Assembly: GCA_016192705.1 (NCBI GenBank) | Contig: JACPTQ010000018.1 | Location: 1-51,857, forward strand | Length of the DNA: 51,857 bases | Source of the DNA: Deltaproteobacteria bacterium | Lineage (GTDB): Bacteria; Myxococcota; JACPTQ01 | Direction of reading: 5' to 3' | Shown: piece after piece, positions 14,998 to 23,765 of the stretch | How the letters are laid out: the number at the start of each line of letters is the position of its first letter | Numbering within the stretch: the stretch's first letter is position 1 | The notes under the pieces: generated by a model | What the model saw: only the letters and a program-made list of their open reading frames with translations | The model's database searches: none | What the model was told of the DNA's origin: nothing | Translations under genes and position numbers: made by a program

Positions 14998-16635
14998 TCA
15001 AGGCGCTTTGCCTTGTTGCCCCTGCAACTCGGCTGGAGACCGCGGCACCGCTGGTCGACGCGCCGGTTTGGGTTTGGGACGAAGGGCGGCGGCGATTCGT
15101 CGCAGGCCCTTGACCGCTTCGGTGCGCAACTCGGTGTGCTCGGCGAGGGCCTTGAGGAGATCGCGTGCTTGGCGAAGCGCTTCTTTCGCGCGGCGAGGGA
15201 TTCGAAGAGCACGACGCACGGTTTCCACGTACGGCGCGATGAGCGGCTTGAGCGCCACGTTTCTGGGGAGCGATGAGATCGCTCTGTGGAACACCGCGAA
15301 CGGCGGCCGGCCACGAAGAATAAGGTCGACGCGGCGATCGAGTCGTTCACGTTCCGCTTTCGCGACGCGCTCTTTTGCAATCCGATCGCGATCCTTAAGA
15401 GCGCGTTTGTGTTTTTCGACTTCCGCCTTCAGTTCTGCCCGGTCCGCGTGGGCACGTTTTTCGAGCGCGCCGATATCGATCGCGGGCATCGGCGGCGCGA
15501 CGGGAGGCGCGAGCCCGAGGTCGTAGATGCGGACGCCGCGCGAGCTTGAAGTCACCGCAAGGCGACCGTCGGCGAGGCGATCGCACGCCGTCGCGCGTAA
15601 CCCGCACCGGGACAACCGGTCGACGTTCGTGACGATGCGCGCCGTGCCGTCTGGATTTCGGATTTGCCACGTTTTGTTTTCACCGCGGGTAAGCCGAACC
15701 TCGGATCTCGGAATCCTGATTTGGTGGGATGCCGGGCCCTTGTTACGGGCGAGCTCCGTCGACACATTGGCGTCGGCGAGACGAATCTGAAACCGGCGAT
15801 CGGTCGACGCAAACCCTTCCGTGATTTCGACGGTGCGGTCGGCGTCGATCCATTCGACGTTTCGAACACGGTGCAGGTCGGCCGGCAACGGGACGCGATG
15901 TGTCTCCTTGCCGTCAGATGCGGCGACGACAAGAAGTGCATGCGACGAATCCCCGAGGCGAACCGCCGCAATGGCGTCGCCGCTTTGTGAAACAGCGGGC
16001 GCTGCGACGCCGTCGAGCGACCAGGCGACTTTGCCCGTTGTCGGATCTTGCGCGCGTAGCAGTCGGTGCAACCAGGTCGCCCGATAGAACTCGACGAGGC
16101 GTGTCCCCTGCGCGAGCCATTTGACCTCGTACGGGACGCGCGAAAAGCGGCGTGCGTTCGGGACATCGTCGACGCCGGATGTGCGGAGCGCCCCAAGCGA
16201 CTTCCCGGTCGTGTCAACGAGTTCGTACCAACAAACCCGCGTTGCGCCGACATGGTCGTCCATGAGGACGGCGACGATTGATGATCCCGGCAACAAAACG
16301 AGCACACTGGGACGGCCCGAGCCGCGCGTGTCGAGTGCGATATCGCGAACGAATTGCCCAGATGGGCTGATGACAACAACCGACGTTGAAGGTCGATTCG
16401 ACGCCGGTTCGCGCGTGCCATACGCGCGCGCAACGACCGCAAATCCACCATCCGGGAGCGCGACAACGTGGTCGGTGCTGCGATCGGGGAACGGCACGTG
16501 GACGGTCGCGGGCTGATCATGAGCGGGTGGATTGGGGAGCGGCTCTCTCGCGTGGGCGATTCGCGGAACCAGTTGGGATGCGTCGACGGCGGCGAGCAGC
16601 GAAGCAATTGAAACCAATGAAGAGAGGCGACGCAC
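14998..16635 (-). CDS. Exported protein with propeller-like N-terminal part and helical C-terminus, unknown
   Basis: 545 residues from GTG 16635, chosen because it gives a clean signal peptide (hydrophobic LSSLVSIASLLAAV, cleavage after AHA). The frame stays open further upstream only as a shadow of the transporter gene. Residues about 35-330 look like short beta blades (VVALPDGGFAVVAR, VAWSLDGVAAPAVSQSGDAI, ADGRLAVTSSS). Then come a charged coiled coil (about 355-405) and Arg/Ala-rich helices, ending in a Pro/Lys/Arg tail. No known family. It lies between a sodium symporter gene and a ligase-like gene, all leftward. Confidence 0.72.
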   Translation of the reverse strand: MRRLSSLVSIASLLAAVDASQLVPRIAHAREPLPNPPAHDQPATVHVPFPDRSTDHVVALPDGGFAVVARAYGTREPASNRPSTSVVVISPSGQFVRDIALDTRGSGRPSVLVLLPGSSIVAVLMDDHVGATRVCWYELVDTTGKSLGALRTSGVDDVPNARRFSRVPYEVKWLAQGTRLVEFYRATWLHRLLRAQDPTTGKVAWSLDGVAAPAVSQSGDAIAAVRLGDSSHALLVVAASDGKETHRVPLPADLHRVRNVEWIDADRTVEITEGFASTDRRFQIRLADANVSTELARNKGPASHQIRIPRSEVRLTRGENKTWQIRNPDGTARIVTNVDRLSRCGLRATACDRLADGRLAVTSSSRGVRIYDLGLAPPVAPPMPAIDIGALEKRAHADRAELKAEVEKHKRALKDRDRIAKERVAKAERERLDRRVDLILRGRPPFAVFHRAISSLPRNVALKPLIAPYVETVRRALRIPRRAKEALRQARDLLKALAEHTELRTEAVKGLRRIAAALRPKPKPARRPAVPRSPAELQGQQGKAP

Positions 16636-16667
16636 ACCGCAAAGAGTGCAGGTGCTTTTGGCTGACG

Positions 16668-18488
16668 TCAATCGGTCTTGTCGGCGGTGCGATGATTCGA
16701 AAGGCGTGTGACAAGCCCACCGGTGATGGCGACGGCCGCCCAAGCGGCGCTGTAAGCCGGGTTCCCGAGGACGAGCGATCCGAGGGCGAACGTGAGTCCC
16801 GTTAAGAGCGCGACAACGCCAAGCCACTCGGCGAGAATCCAGCGGCTGAGGGCGTGTGGCACGTCGTCGCAGCGCGCGCGCACGGGACCCCAGGCGCCCG
16901 GCGGGCGAACGCGACGGTAGAAGGCGTCGAGATGCGGAGCGGGTTCGGGGCGCGTCGCGAGTGTCACGACGAGCCATGTTGGAAGCGCGCACCCGACAAC
17001 AACGACCGCTTTCACGTGAAACGGCCAGTCAACGAAAGCGAGGATTGGCGCGAGAATGAGTGACACGGCGAGCGCGGTGAATTCGCTCCATGCGTTCACG
17101 CGCCACCAAAACCACCGCAGGATGAGGGCGGCACCGAGTCCCGCGCCCATCGTCCAAACGAACTGCCACGCCGCGGAGAGCGCGCCGATGATCGTGAGGG
17201 CAACGATCGCGGCGACAATCATGACACCGATGGAGGCGAGGCGCGACGCCCAGAGGTAATGGCGATCGGATTCGGCGGGCTTGAGGAAGCGGCGGTAGAA
17301 GTCGTTCACGAAATACGACGCGCCCCAATTGATGTGCGTGACGATGGTCGACATGAACGCCGCAAGGAACGATGCGAGCATGATGCCGAGGAGGCCGGGC
17401 GGAAGGCGCTCGTTCATGAGGAGCGGGTAAGCGAATTTATCGTTCGCAAGGAGGTTCGGGAAGAGTGCGACCGTTGCAAGCGCGGCGACAATCCACGGCC
17501 AAGTGCGAAGCGCGTAGTGGGCAACGGCGAACCAGAGTGTGCCGAGGCGCGCGTGGCGTTCGTCTTTGCCGGCCGCCATGCGCTGCATGATGTAGCCGCC
17601 ACCATCGGCGCCGAAGTACGACCACCAAAGGAGTCCGACGTAGACGGCGAGTTTTGGAAAATCGGGCGACGTGAGGGATGGCGTGAAGGAGAGCGTCGCC
17701 GCGGCGTCGCGCGGAATTCCTGTGAACAGCGCGCCGACGAGCCCGGCCGCTCCCGGAGCGCCACCGGCGGCCGCGTTTGCGAGGGCCATGGCGTCCGCGA
17801 GTCCGACGTTTGCGCTCGCCGCGACGGCGTCGGTGATCGATGCGCCGGGGACGGATTCAAAACCGTAGACCGCGAGAAGAACCGCGCCGACGATCGCAAC
17901 GATGAATTGAAAAAAGTCGGTCACGACGACGCCCCAAAGTCCCGCGGAGGCCGAATAGACGAGGGCAAGCGCGCTGACGACCACGACGGCGAGTGTGGCG
18001 TCGAGGTCTGGGATCGCGACGCGAAGGATGGTCGCCATGGCGTCGAGCGACCACGCCATGATGATGATGTTGTACGGGCCCGCGAGGACGAACGCTTTGA
18101 ACGCGCGGAGCACCGCGGCTTTTCGGCCCGCGTAGCGCAGCTCGATGAGCTCCTGGTCGGTCATGACACCGGCTCGGCGCCAGAGGCGTGAGAACACCGC
18201 GACCGCGAGCGCGTGCGCCAACGCGTAGCTCCACCAGTAGAAATTTCCCCAGATGCCGTCGCCGCGCACGAACTCCGTAACGACAAGCGGCGTGTCGGCT
18301 GAAAACGTCGTCGCGACCATGCTTGTGCCGAGGAGCCACCACGGGAGCGAGCGCCCGGACACGAAATATTCCGACAGGCTTTTTCCCGCGCGGCGCGTGA
18401 ACGCGAGACCAATGCCGATCGACAGCGCGAAAAAGACGATGACGACGATGGCGTCGAGATTTGTTAGCCGCTGCACGGCGCGGAACAT
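16668..18488 (-). CDS. Sodium:solute symporter (SSS/SLC5 family)
   Basis: 606 residues, about 13 membrane helices. The N-terminal segment IVVIVFFALSIGIGLAF and the SLSEYFVSGRSLPWWLLGTS motif, followed by ADTPLVVTEFVRGDGIWGN, are characteristic of the family. A longer hydrophilic C-terminal loop (LATRPEPAPHLDAFYRRVRPP) precedes the final two helices, as in the larger members. It would import a substrate with Na+; sugar, amino acid or carboxylate cannot be distinguished. The start at 18488 is just beyond the divergent spacer shared with the transglycosylase gene. Confidence 0.9.
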   Translation of the reverse strand: MFRAVQRLTNLDAIVVIVFFALSIGIGLAFTRRAGKSLSEYFVSGRSLPWWLLGTSMVATTFSADTPLVVTEFVRGDGIWGNFYWWSYALAHALAVAVFSRLWRRAGVMTDQELIELRYAGRKAAVLRAFKAFVLAGPYNIIIMAWSLDAMATILRVAIPDLDATLAVVVVSALALVYSASAGLWGVVVTDFFQFIVAIVGAVLLAVYGFESVPGASITDAVAASANVGLADAMALANAAAGGAPGAAGLVGALFTGIPRDAAATLSFTPSLTSPDFPKLAVYVGLLWWSYFGADGGGYIMQRMAAGKDERHARLGTLWFAVAHYALRTWPWIVAALATVALFPNLLANDKFAYPLLMNERLPPGLLGIMLASFLAAFMSTIVTHINWGASYFVNDFYRRFLKPAESDRHYLWASRLASIGVMIVAAIVALTIIGALSAAWQFVWTMGAGLGAALILRWFWWRVNAWSEFTALAVSLILAPILAFVDWPFHVKAVVVVGCALPTWLVVTLATRPEPAPHLDAFYRRVRPPGAWGPVRARCDDVPHALSRWILAEWLGVVALLTGLTFALGSLVLGNPAYSAAWAAVAITGGLVTRLSNHRTADKTD

Positions 18489-18595
18489 ACCACGCGTGTC
18501 GCGGCAAGACGGATGCGCATTCCGCGTTTTCTCCTGTGAATCGCGCCGAACAGTTTTTTTGCGGACTCGCGCCGACTTCGTTAATGTGACGGAGC

Positions 18596-19792
18596 ATGGT
18601 CGCCTTTGCCGTCATCGCTGTGCTCCCGTTCGCCGCCGGCCTTCCGCTCGTCCGGTCGACGTCGTTAGCGCCCATACGCGAGCGCGCCATTCCGTTGGCT
18701 GGCAGCGGCGACACCGCGGGATCGAGTTTTGACCTTCGATTCCCGACGACACGCGTCTTCCATCGCGCGGAAGCTCCGGTCGTCGTTGACCGTCGCACGA
18801 TCGAGCGCATCGCGCGCACCCTCATCCCGCTCACGCACAACGAGGTCAGCGAAGCGTACCTCGCGCACTTCATGGGTAAAGGAAAAGGGACGATGAAAGC
18901 GTGGCTTCGTCGCGCGGGGCGTTACCTTCGCCTGTTTGAGCGTGAGCTTGCGCGTGAGGGGCTGCCGCGAGAATTGATTTGGCTGGCGGCGATGGAGAGC
19001 GGCTTTCGGAACAACGTGACGTCGTGGGCCGGGGCGCGTGGGCTCTGGCAGTTCATGCCGAAGACGGGCGCGCGCTACGCGCTGCGGCAGACCGATTGGA
19101 TCGACGAGCGGCGCGACCCGGAGAAGGCAACGCGTGCGGCGGCGCGACATTTGAAGGACCTTTACAATGAGTTTCGCGATTGGCATCTCGCGCTTGCCGC
19201 GTACAACACGGGCGCGGGGTACGTGAACGCGGGGATTCGAAAACACGGCACGCGCGACTTTTTTGAGCTGCGTCGGAAACGGCATTGGGCGCGCGAAACG
19301 GGAAACTACGTGCCGAAGTTTATCGCCGTGACGCGGCTCGCGGAAACGCGCGCGAAGTACATCGAGTTTCGAAACCTCGTGGTTCCCGAGGCCGAGAACT
19401 GGCGTCGCGTCGAGCTCGATCGCGCCATTGACCTTCGGCGGTTAGCGCGCGCGGCGGGTGTTTCTTTCGACACCTTGCGCGAACTGAACCCCGAGCTCAC
19501 GCACTGGTGCACACCGCCAACGTCCGGGTACAAGCTGCGCGTTCCCGCGTCGAAGCTCGCCGCGGTCGACGATGCCGTCGAAAGGCTCATCGCGAAATCA
19601 CCCGAGCGCTTTGTTGTGCATCACGTGAAGCGCGGCGAACGTCTTACAAAGATCGCCGCGCGTTACAAGGTGCCGGCGCGTGTCGTCGCCGCGCGAAACG
19701 ATTTGCGCGCTGGCGCCCGTCTTCGCGTGCATGCGCGCCTCGTGATTCCGATTCCGGCCGCGCATGAGACGACCATCGCCATGCGCGAGTAG
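18596..19792 (+). CDS. Membrane-bound lytic murein transglycosylase D-like, with LysM
   Basis: 398 residues. An N-terminal hydrophobic signal or anchor (FAVIAVLPFAAGLPL) precedes an SLT domain with catalytic Glu134 in IWLAAMESGF, followed by GLWQFMP, ARHLKDLYNEF and LALAAYNTG. Two LysM-like modules follow: a weaker one (about 283-320, with LNPEL) and a clear C-terminal one (about 341-390, VKRGERLTKIAARYKV). It cleaves peptidoglycan glycan strands to 1,6-anhydro products in the periplasm. Divergent from the symporter gene; its stop lies 3 bases from the end of the convergent FTCD gene. Confidence 0.92.
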   Translation: MVAFAVIAVLPFAAGLPLVRSTSLAPIRERAIPLAGSGDTAGSSFDLRFPTTRVFHRAEAPVVVDRRTIERIARTLIPLTHNEVSEAYLAHFMGKGKGTMKAWLRRAGRYLRLFERELAREGLPRELIWLAAMESGFRNNVTSWAGARGLWQFMPKTGARYALRQTDWIDERRDPEKATRAAARHLKDLYNEFRDWHLALAAYNTGAGYVNAGIRKHGTRDFFELRRKRHWARETGNYVPKFIAVTRLAETRAKYIEFRNLVVPEAENWRRVELDRAIDLRRLARAAGVSFDTLRELNPELTHWCTPPTSGYKLRVPASKLAAVDDAVERLIAKSPERFVVHHVKRGERLTKIAARYKVPARVVAARNDLRAGARLRVHARLVIPIPAAHETTIAMRE

Positions 19793-19795
19793 CTC

Positions 19796-21478
19796 TTACG
19801 CGGGAACGGCGTCGCGCAGCCCTTTGAGGATCTGCGTTTCCGCTTGTCGATGCAAATCGCAAACGCGTGCCCACGCGGCGTCTGCCCGTAGAGCGAGAGC
19901 GCGGGCGGCCGTCTTGTCGGTAAGACCCGGCAAATTGATGCAAACGTTTTGATAAGCACCGGCGGCCCCGGCCCGCGCCATCTGCACGCCGACACCAACG
20001 TCCGAGCGCGATGCGGCGAGGCCGACGCGATCGACGGTCCCGCAAAGCTCGATCACACGCGGACAAGCCTCCAGCACGCCGAGCGGAACTTCGATCGCGC
20101 GAAGGGTCGCCGCGGCAACCGCATGTGTGCGTACATCGATTTCTTCGGGCGACGTCTTTGGAAGGCGCATCGCCGCAAGGAGATCATCGAACGCGGCGGT
20201 GTCGGCGTCGACGGCAATGAGAAACCGCTCCTTCAATTCCTGCGCGGTGATGGCGAGTTGCTCGAGCTCAGCTTGGCGCGCTTCAAATCCCTTTGCGGAA
20301 TGCGAAATGTTCGCAACCATTGCCGCGAGCGCCGCACCCAGCGCCCCCGCGAGCGCCGCGACGGAGCCGCCGCCCGGTGCCGGCGAATCGCTCGAGAGTT
20401 CGTCGACAAACGCGCGAAGCGTCATTCCGGCCAATCGAGCCGGTCCGCGGGTGCGGTGTTCGATGACGCGTTCTTCCGCGTCGAACGGCTTTGACTCACC
20501 GAGGCCGAGCGATCGCGCCGCGATCTCAACGAGCGCTAACTCCGGCAAGCCCGCTGAGCGCCCCATGCGTCGCAAATAGTGGCGCGCCGCATCGACAAGC
20601 ACGGCGCAGGGGACCATGCCAACGATTTCCGACCCCGTCACGCGAAGCCCCCGTGCGCGCGCCCGCTCGTCGCACGTGTCAAACGCGACGTGGATCGGGA
20701 CCGCATCGACGTCCGTCAAGTTCATTGAAATCTGCGCGCAGCCGTACTCCGGGATAGACCACCCCGTCGCCTTGACCGACTTCAAAATCCCCGCGTCAAA
20801 GACCGGCTCGCCCTTCGCGTCGAAAACCGGCTCGCCGCGTTCATCGCGCCGCTGACGGCCCTTTTCGCGCACGTCGAACGCCACGCGATTCGCGAGGCGC
20901 TTGTCGCGCGTGTTCAAATTCACGTTGTACGCCACGAGAAACTTTCGTGCGCCGACGACGGTTGCGCCCGAGCGCGCAACGAAGTGCGCCGGCCCAAAAT
21001 CTGGCCGCCACGCCGCGTCCTTCAGCTTTTCAGTGAGCCCCTCGTATTCACCCGCGCGAATGTCGGCGAGGTTTCGCCGGTGTGCCGCGCTCGCCGCCTC
21101 TTCGTACAAATAGACCGGCAGCTTGAGCTCACGCCCAATTCGCCCGCCCAACCGCCGCGCGAGATCGACACAGGCCGCCATCGTCACGCCCGCAACTGGC
21201 ACGAATGGCACGACATCGACGGCGCCAATCCGCGCATGTGCTCCCTTGTGCCCACGCATGTCGATGAGTTCAACCGATCGCGCGCACAATCGAAACGCCG
21301 CCTCGAGCACGGCCGCCGGTGCGCCCACAAACGTGTACACGGTGCGATTCGTCTCGGCGCCCGGATCGACGTTCAGAAGCGTGGCACCTTGAACTCTCGC
21401 GACCTCAGCGGCCACGGCGTCGATGACCCGCGCGTCTCGCCCTTCAGAAATGTTCGGGACACATTCGACCAGCTCCAC
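19796..21478 (-). CDS. Formiminotransferase-cyclodeaminase (fused, FTCD type)
   Basis: 560 residues from GTG 21478, close to the usual size of the bifunctional enzyme (about 540). The formiminotransferase part has LVECVPNISEGRD, GHKGAHARIGAVDVVPFVP, a PVYLYEEAA segment and GARKFLVAYNVNL. The C-terminal cyclodeaminase part (about 375-560) has SSDSPAPGGGSVAALAGALGAAL and the helical remainder. It moves the formimino group of formiminoglutamate to tetrahydrofolate and deaminates it, in histidine degradation. A 32-residue insertion with repeated Asp-Ala-Gly/Glu-Pro-Val-Phe-Asp words (about 225-245) is unusual. The start lies 8 bases after the upstream gene. Confidence 0.92.
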   Translation of the reverse strand: MELVECVPNISEGRDARVIDAVAAEVARVQGATLLNVDPGAETNRTVYTFVGAPAAVLEAAFRLCARSVELIDMRGHKGAHARIGAVDVVPFVPVAGVTMAACVDLARRLGGRIGRELKLPVYLYEEAASAAHRRNLADIRAGEYEGLTEKLKDAAWRPDFGPAHFVARSGATVVGARKFLVAYNVNLNTRDKRLANRVAFDVREKGRQRRDERGEPVFDAKGEPVFDAGILKSVKATGWSIPEYGCAQISMNLTDVDAVPIHVAFDTCDERARARGLRVTGSEIVGMVPCAVLVDAARHYLRRMGRSAGLPELALVEIAARSLGLGESKPFDAEERVIEHRTRGPARLAGMTLRAFVDELSSDSPAPGGGSVAALAGALGAALAAMVANISHSAKGFEARQAELEQLAITAQELKERFLIAVDADTAAFDDLLAAMRLPKTSPEEIDVRTHAVAAATLRAIEVPLGVLEACPRVIELCGTVDRVGLAASRSDVGVGVQMARAGAAGAYQNVCINLPGLTDKTAARALALRADAAWARVCDLHRQAETQILKGLRDAVPA

Positions 21479-21486
21479 GGCGTCGG

Positions 21487-21822
21487 CTACTTCTTTCGCG
21501 CCAAAATAAAAACGCGCACGTGCCGCTTCTTCTCGCTGATGTTGAGCCCTTCCCACGCTGTCGACGGGTCGTTGCTCTCTAAGTAGACAACCCGAATCTT
21601 CTCGTTCGCCATGACCTTATGCACGGTGTACGCGACGTGCTTAAAACGCTTCGCGTAGAATTTCAGCGTGTCCTTGAAGTTGTCGCTTGAATGCCAGGCG
21701 TAAGGCGCAAGCGACGTCGACTTCTTCGGAAGCGGAACGCCGAGCTCACCCGCGACATCGGCGAATGCAACCCGCGCCGCACCAACCACAATGAGCGCAA
21801 CAAGAATGAGGCGAACGATCAA
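21487..21822 (-). CDS. Small exported protein, unknown
   Basis: 111 residues: a signal peptide (LILVALIVVGAARVAFA) followed by about 90 residues of mixed polarity with the pattern HSSDNFKDTLKFYAKRFKHV and a basic end. No family recognised. It lies 7 bases from the Bax-inhibitor gene upstream and 8 bases from FTCD downstream, so the three form one transcription unit. The folded part looks small and globular; no catalytic pattern is evident. Confidence 0.75.
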   Translation of the reverse strand: MIVRLILVALIVVGAARVAFADVAGELGVPLPKKSTSLAPYAWHSSDNFKDTLKFYAKRFKHVAYTVHKVMANEKIRVVYLESNDPSTAWEGLNISEKKRHVRVFILARKK

Positions 21823-21829
21823 GCGAGGC

Positions 21830-22555
21830 TCAATCGCGCGACGACAGCGCCACCATCACGAGGATGCGAAGGATGTAAATGAACATCAAGAAGAAGTCGA
21901 TGAACAGCTGGATTGTCGCGTCGATGTACTCGCTCTCGTCGTAATGGTGAAGGATGTTTGACGTGTCGTAGAGGATGAAGCCCGACATCAAGAAGACGCC
22001 GCCGACCGCGATCACAAAGCCGAGGCCGCGCGATTCGGGCATGAACGCGAAAACAAGGCTCGCAAGAATCAGGATGATAAGGCCGACCCAGAGGAAGCCG
22101 CTCAAGAACGAGAAGTCCTTCTTCGAGATGAACACATACGCCGTGAGCCCGCCGAAAACGCCGGCCGTCATGACGAACGCTTGGCCGAGTGTGTGGCCGA
22201 GGTTCGCCGCCATGATGAGCGAAAGCAAGTTGGCGATCGACAGCCCGTCGAACGCGCACATGAGATAGAGGAGGATAAAGTTCAGCGGCTTGACGTGGCG
22301 CCCGAAGTAGGCGGCGATCATCGAGACGATCGCGAGGATGTAAAAGACGATCGACCCGGTCTGCGTTCGCGCGAAGGCGCCAATGGGGTTCTGGGTCATG
22401 CCGAGAAAGACGCCGGTGCTCGCGACCAAAATCGCCACAAAGAACAGTGCGTAAACCTTGCGGATAAACGAGAGCCGCGCTTCGAGGGTGGCGATTCTCG
22501 GCTCGACTTTTCCTGTAACATTATTGACGAAATTCCCAAGTGGTCTTCCGGTCAT
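21830..22555 (-). CDS. Bax inhibitor-1 family membrane protein (YccA/YbhL type)
   Basis: 241 residues, seven hydrophobic segments. The ATG at 22555 has an excellent AAGGAGG site, so the longer frame upstream is rejected. Family features include ATLEARLSFIRKVYALFFV at the start, GQAFVMTAGVFGGLTAYVF in the middle, and the terminal YDTSNILHHYDESEYIDAT followed by LFIDFFLMFIYILRIL. Relatives act as pH-sensitive calcium leak channels or modulators of membrane proteolysis; the role here is unknown. First gene of a three-gene unit with the small exported protein and FTCD. Confidence 0.93.
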   Translation of the reverse strand: MTGRPLGNFVNNVTGKVEPRIATLEARLSFIRKVYALFFVAILVASTGVFLGMTQNPIGAFARTQTGSIVFYILAIVSMIAAYFGRHVKPLNFILLYLMCAFDGLSIANLLSLIMAANLGHTLGQAFVMTAGVFGGLTAYVFISKKDFSFLSGFLWVGLIILILASLVFAFMPESRGLGFVIAVGGVFLMSGFILYDTSNILHHYDESEYIDATIQLFIDFFLMFIYILRILVMVALSSRD

Positions 22556-22689
22556 AGAGTGATCCTCCTTGCGGCAGAACCGCAATTTGAAGCTAAACCT
22601 CGAGCTCATCCCTGTCAAGAAGCGGGAAGATGATTGTTGCGTGATGTGCGCGTCAGCTCGTCGTCGGACCATCCGTCGCAGCGGCTGTC

Positions 22690-23673
22690 CTACTGTTGCT
22701 CCGTCCAACCTCTAAAGCAGGAATTGACGCCCTCGGGGTCGCTGCACCTTCGCATACACGTCGCCGATACGCTTGCCATGTCGATCGGCTCGCGATTACC
22801 TCGATTCAAACAACTGAGCCCGCCGCCACAGTTCGTCGGATTCGGATAATCTGGATTTTTGTACCAGCTGCCGCATCGTTCGCCGAGGCCGACGCCGGCA
22901 ACCGGTTTCGCCTCTTCTTTCGGTTTCGCGGGGGCCGCCACCGCGCCCGTTTTCGCGCACGACCCGAGCCCCGCAACTTTCGTTGACGGCTTGCACGTGA
23001 GCCCCGCCTCGCAAGTGACGCGCTCGACATGCCCCGACGCGTTCTTCACGTTGCCGCAAAGTCGCCCTTCGCCCGCCTTTCGCGTGGCCGTCGCCGGTGT
23101 CGCCTTGGGTGGCGTTTTAGTCGCGGCCGCCGCCTTTGTGCAGGTGGTGGTTTTCGACGAGCAAGTTAGCCCCGCCTCACAATGCACGAACCCTCCACCG
23201 CTCGTTGGACCGCATTTTTGCCCCTCGCCCACTTTGGTCGCAGCGCGCGCACCCGCTGGATTCTTGCAAACCTTGTCGACGCACACGAACGGCGCGCGAC
23301 ACGACAGCATCGTGTTCCCGACCATCCCGCATGACTGCCCAGCCCCACGCGGTGCCGCCGGGGTAACCTTCACCGGTGCCGCGCCCCCCTTGGGCCCCGT
23401 TGCGCCTTTTACGACTTCTTTTTTAGGTGTTGCTGATCTTGGCGGCAAGCACCGGTTCTGCGCAGCCGACCATGTCGCCCCAGCGCCCATCTCCTTGGTG
23501 CAGTCGCGGTCTTTTCGCTCCGCGCGCTGCTGCACCTGCTTTTGCTTTTTGTCATCTTTCTTTGTCGACCTCGACTTCTGCGCATCGGCGCCCGCCGACC
23601 AAAACATCGCCAACGCCGCCACGGTCGTGATCTTTGAGCCTAACAGCATGACAGCCCTCCCTTTTCGTTTCAT
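22690..23673 (-). CDS. Secreted Cys-rich protein with repeated Cys modules
   Basis: 327 residues. Signal peptide (residues about 9-31, ending AGADA) then a Lys/Gln-rich stretch. At least four short modules follow of the type (G)xxCGxxx...CxAGLxCxxxxxxC: GQSCGMVGNTMLSCRAPFVC, GQKCGPTSGGGFVHCEAGLTC, GRLCGNV...VTCEAGLTC, ERCGSWY...NCGGGLSC. They are separated by Ala/Pro/Lys/Thr linkers. The even Cys number per module fits disulfide-stabilised extracellular folds. Function unknown. It is divergent from the RCC1 protein gene across a 92-base spacer. Confidence 0.8.
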   Translation of the reverse strand: MKRKGRAVMLLGSKITTVAALAMFWSAGADAQKSRSTKKDDKKQKQVQQRAERKDRDCTKEMGAGATWSAAQNRCLPPRSATPKKEVVKGATGPKGGAAPVKVTPAAPRGAGQSCGMVGNTMLSCRAPFVCVDKVCKNPAGARAATKVGEGQKCGPTSGGGFVHCEAGLTCSSKTTTCTKAAAATKTPPKATPATATRKAGEGRLCGNVKNASGHVERVTCEAGLTCKPSTKVAGLGSCAKTGAVAAPAKPKEEAKPVAGVGLGERCGSWYKNPDYPNPTNCGGGLSCLNRGNREPIDMASVSATCMRRCSDPEGVNSCFRGWTEQQ

Positions 23674-23765
23674 GTGTTTTTACGACCACTTGTTAGACGA
23701 ACGAGCTCCAATTGTATTCAAACTTGAAGCCGGCGGCGGCGTCCCCCCATAATTGATGGTAACTC

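Noticed and set aside
13714-15276. Long plus-strand frame of 520 codons
   Set aside because: It is the complement of the O-antigen ligase-like gene; composition (Glu/Arg/Asp-rich, no family) is typical of an antisense frame in GC-rich DNA.
16636-16992. Upstream extension of the exported propeller-like protein
   Set aside because: It is a shadow of the sodium symporter C-terminus; the GTG at 16635 gives a proper signal peptide.
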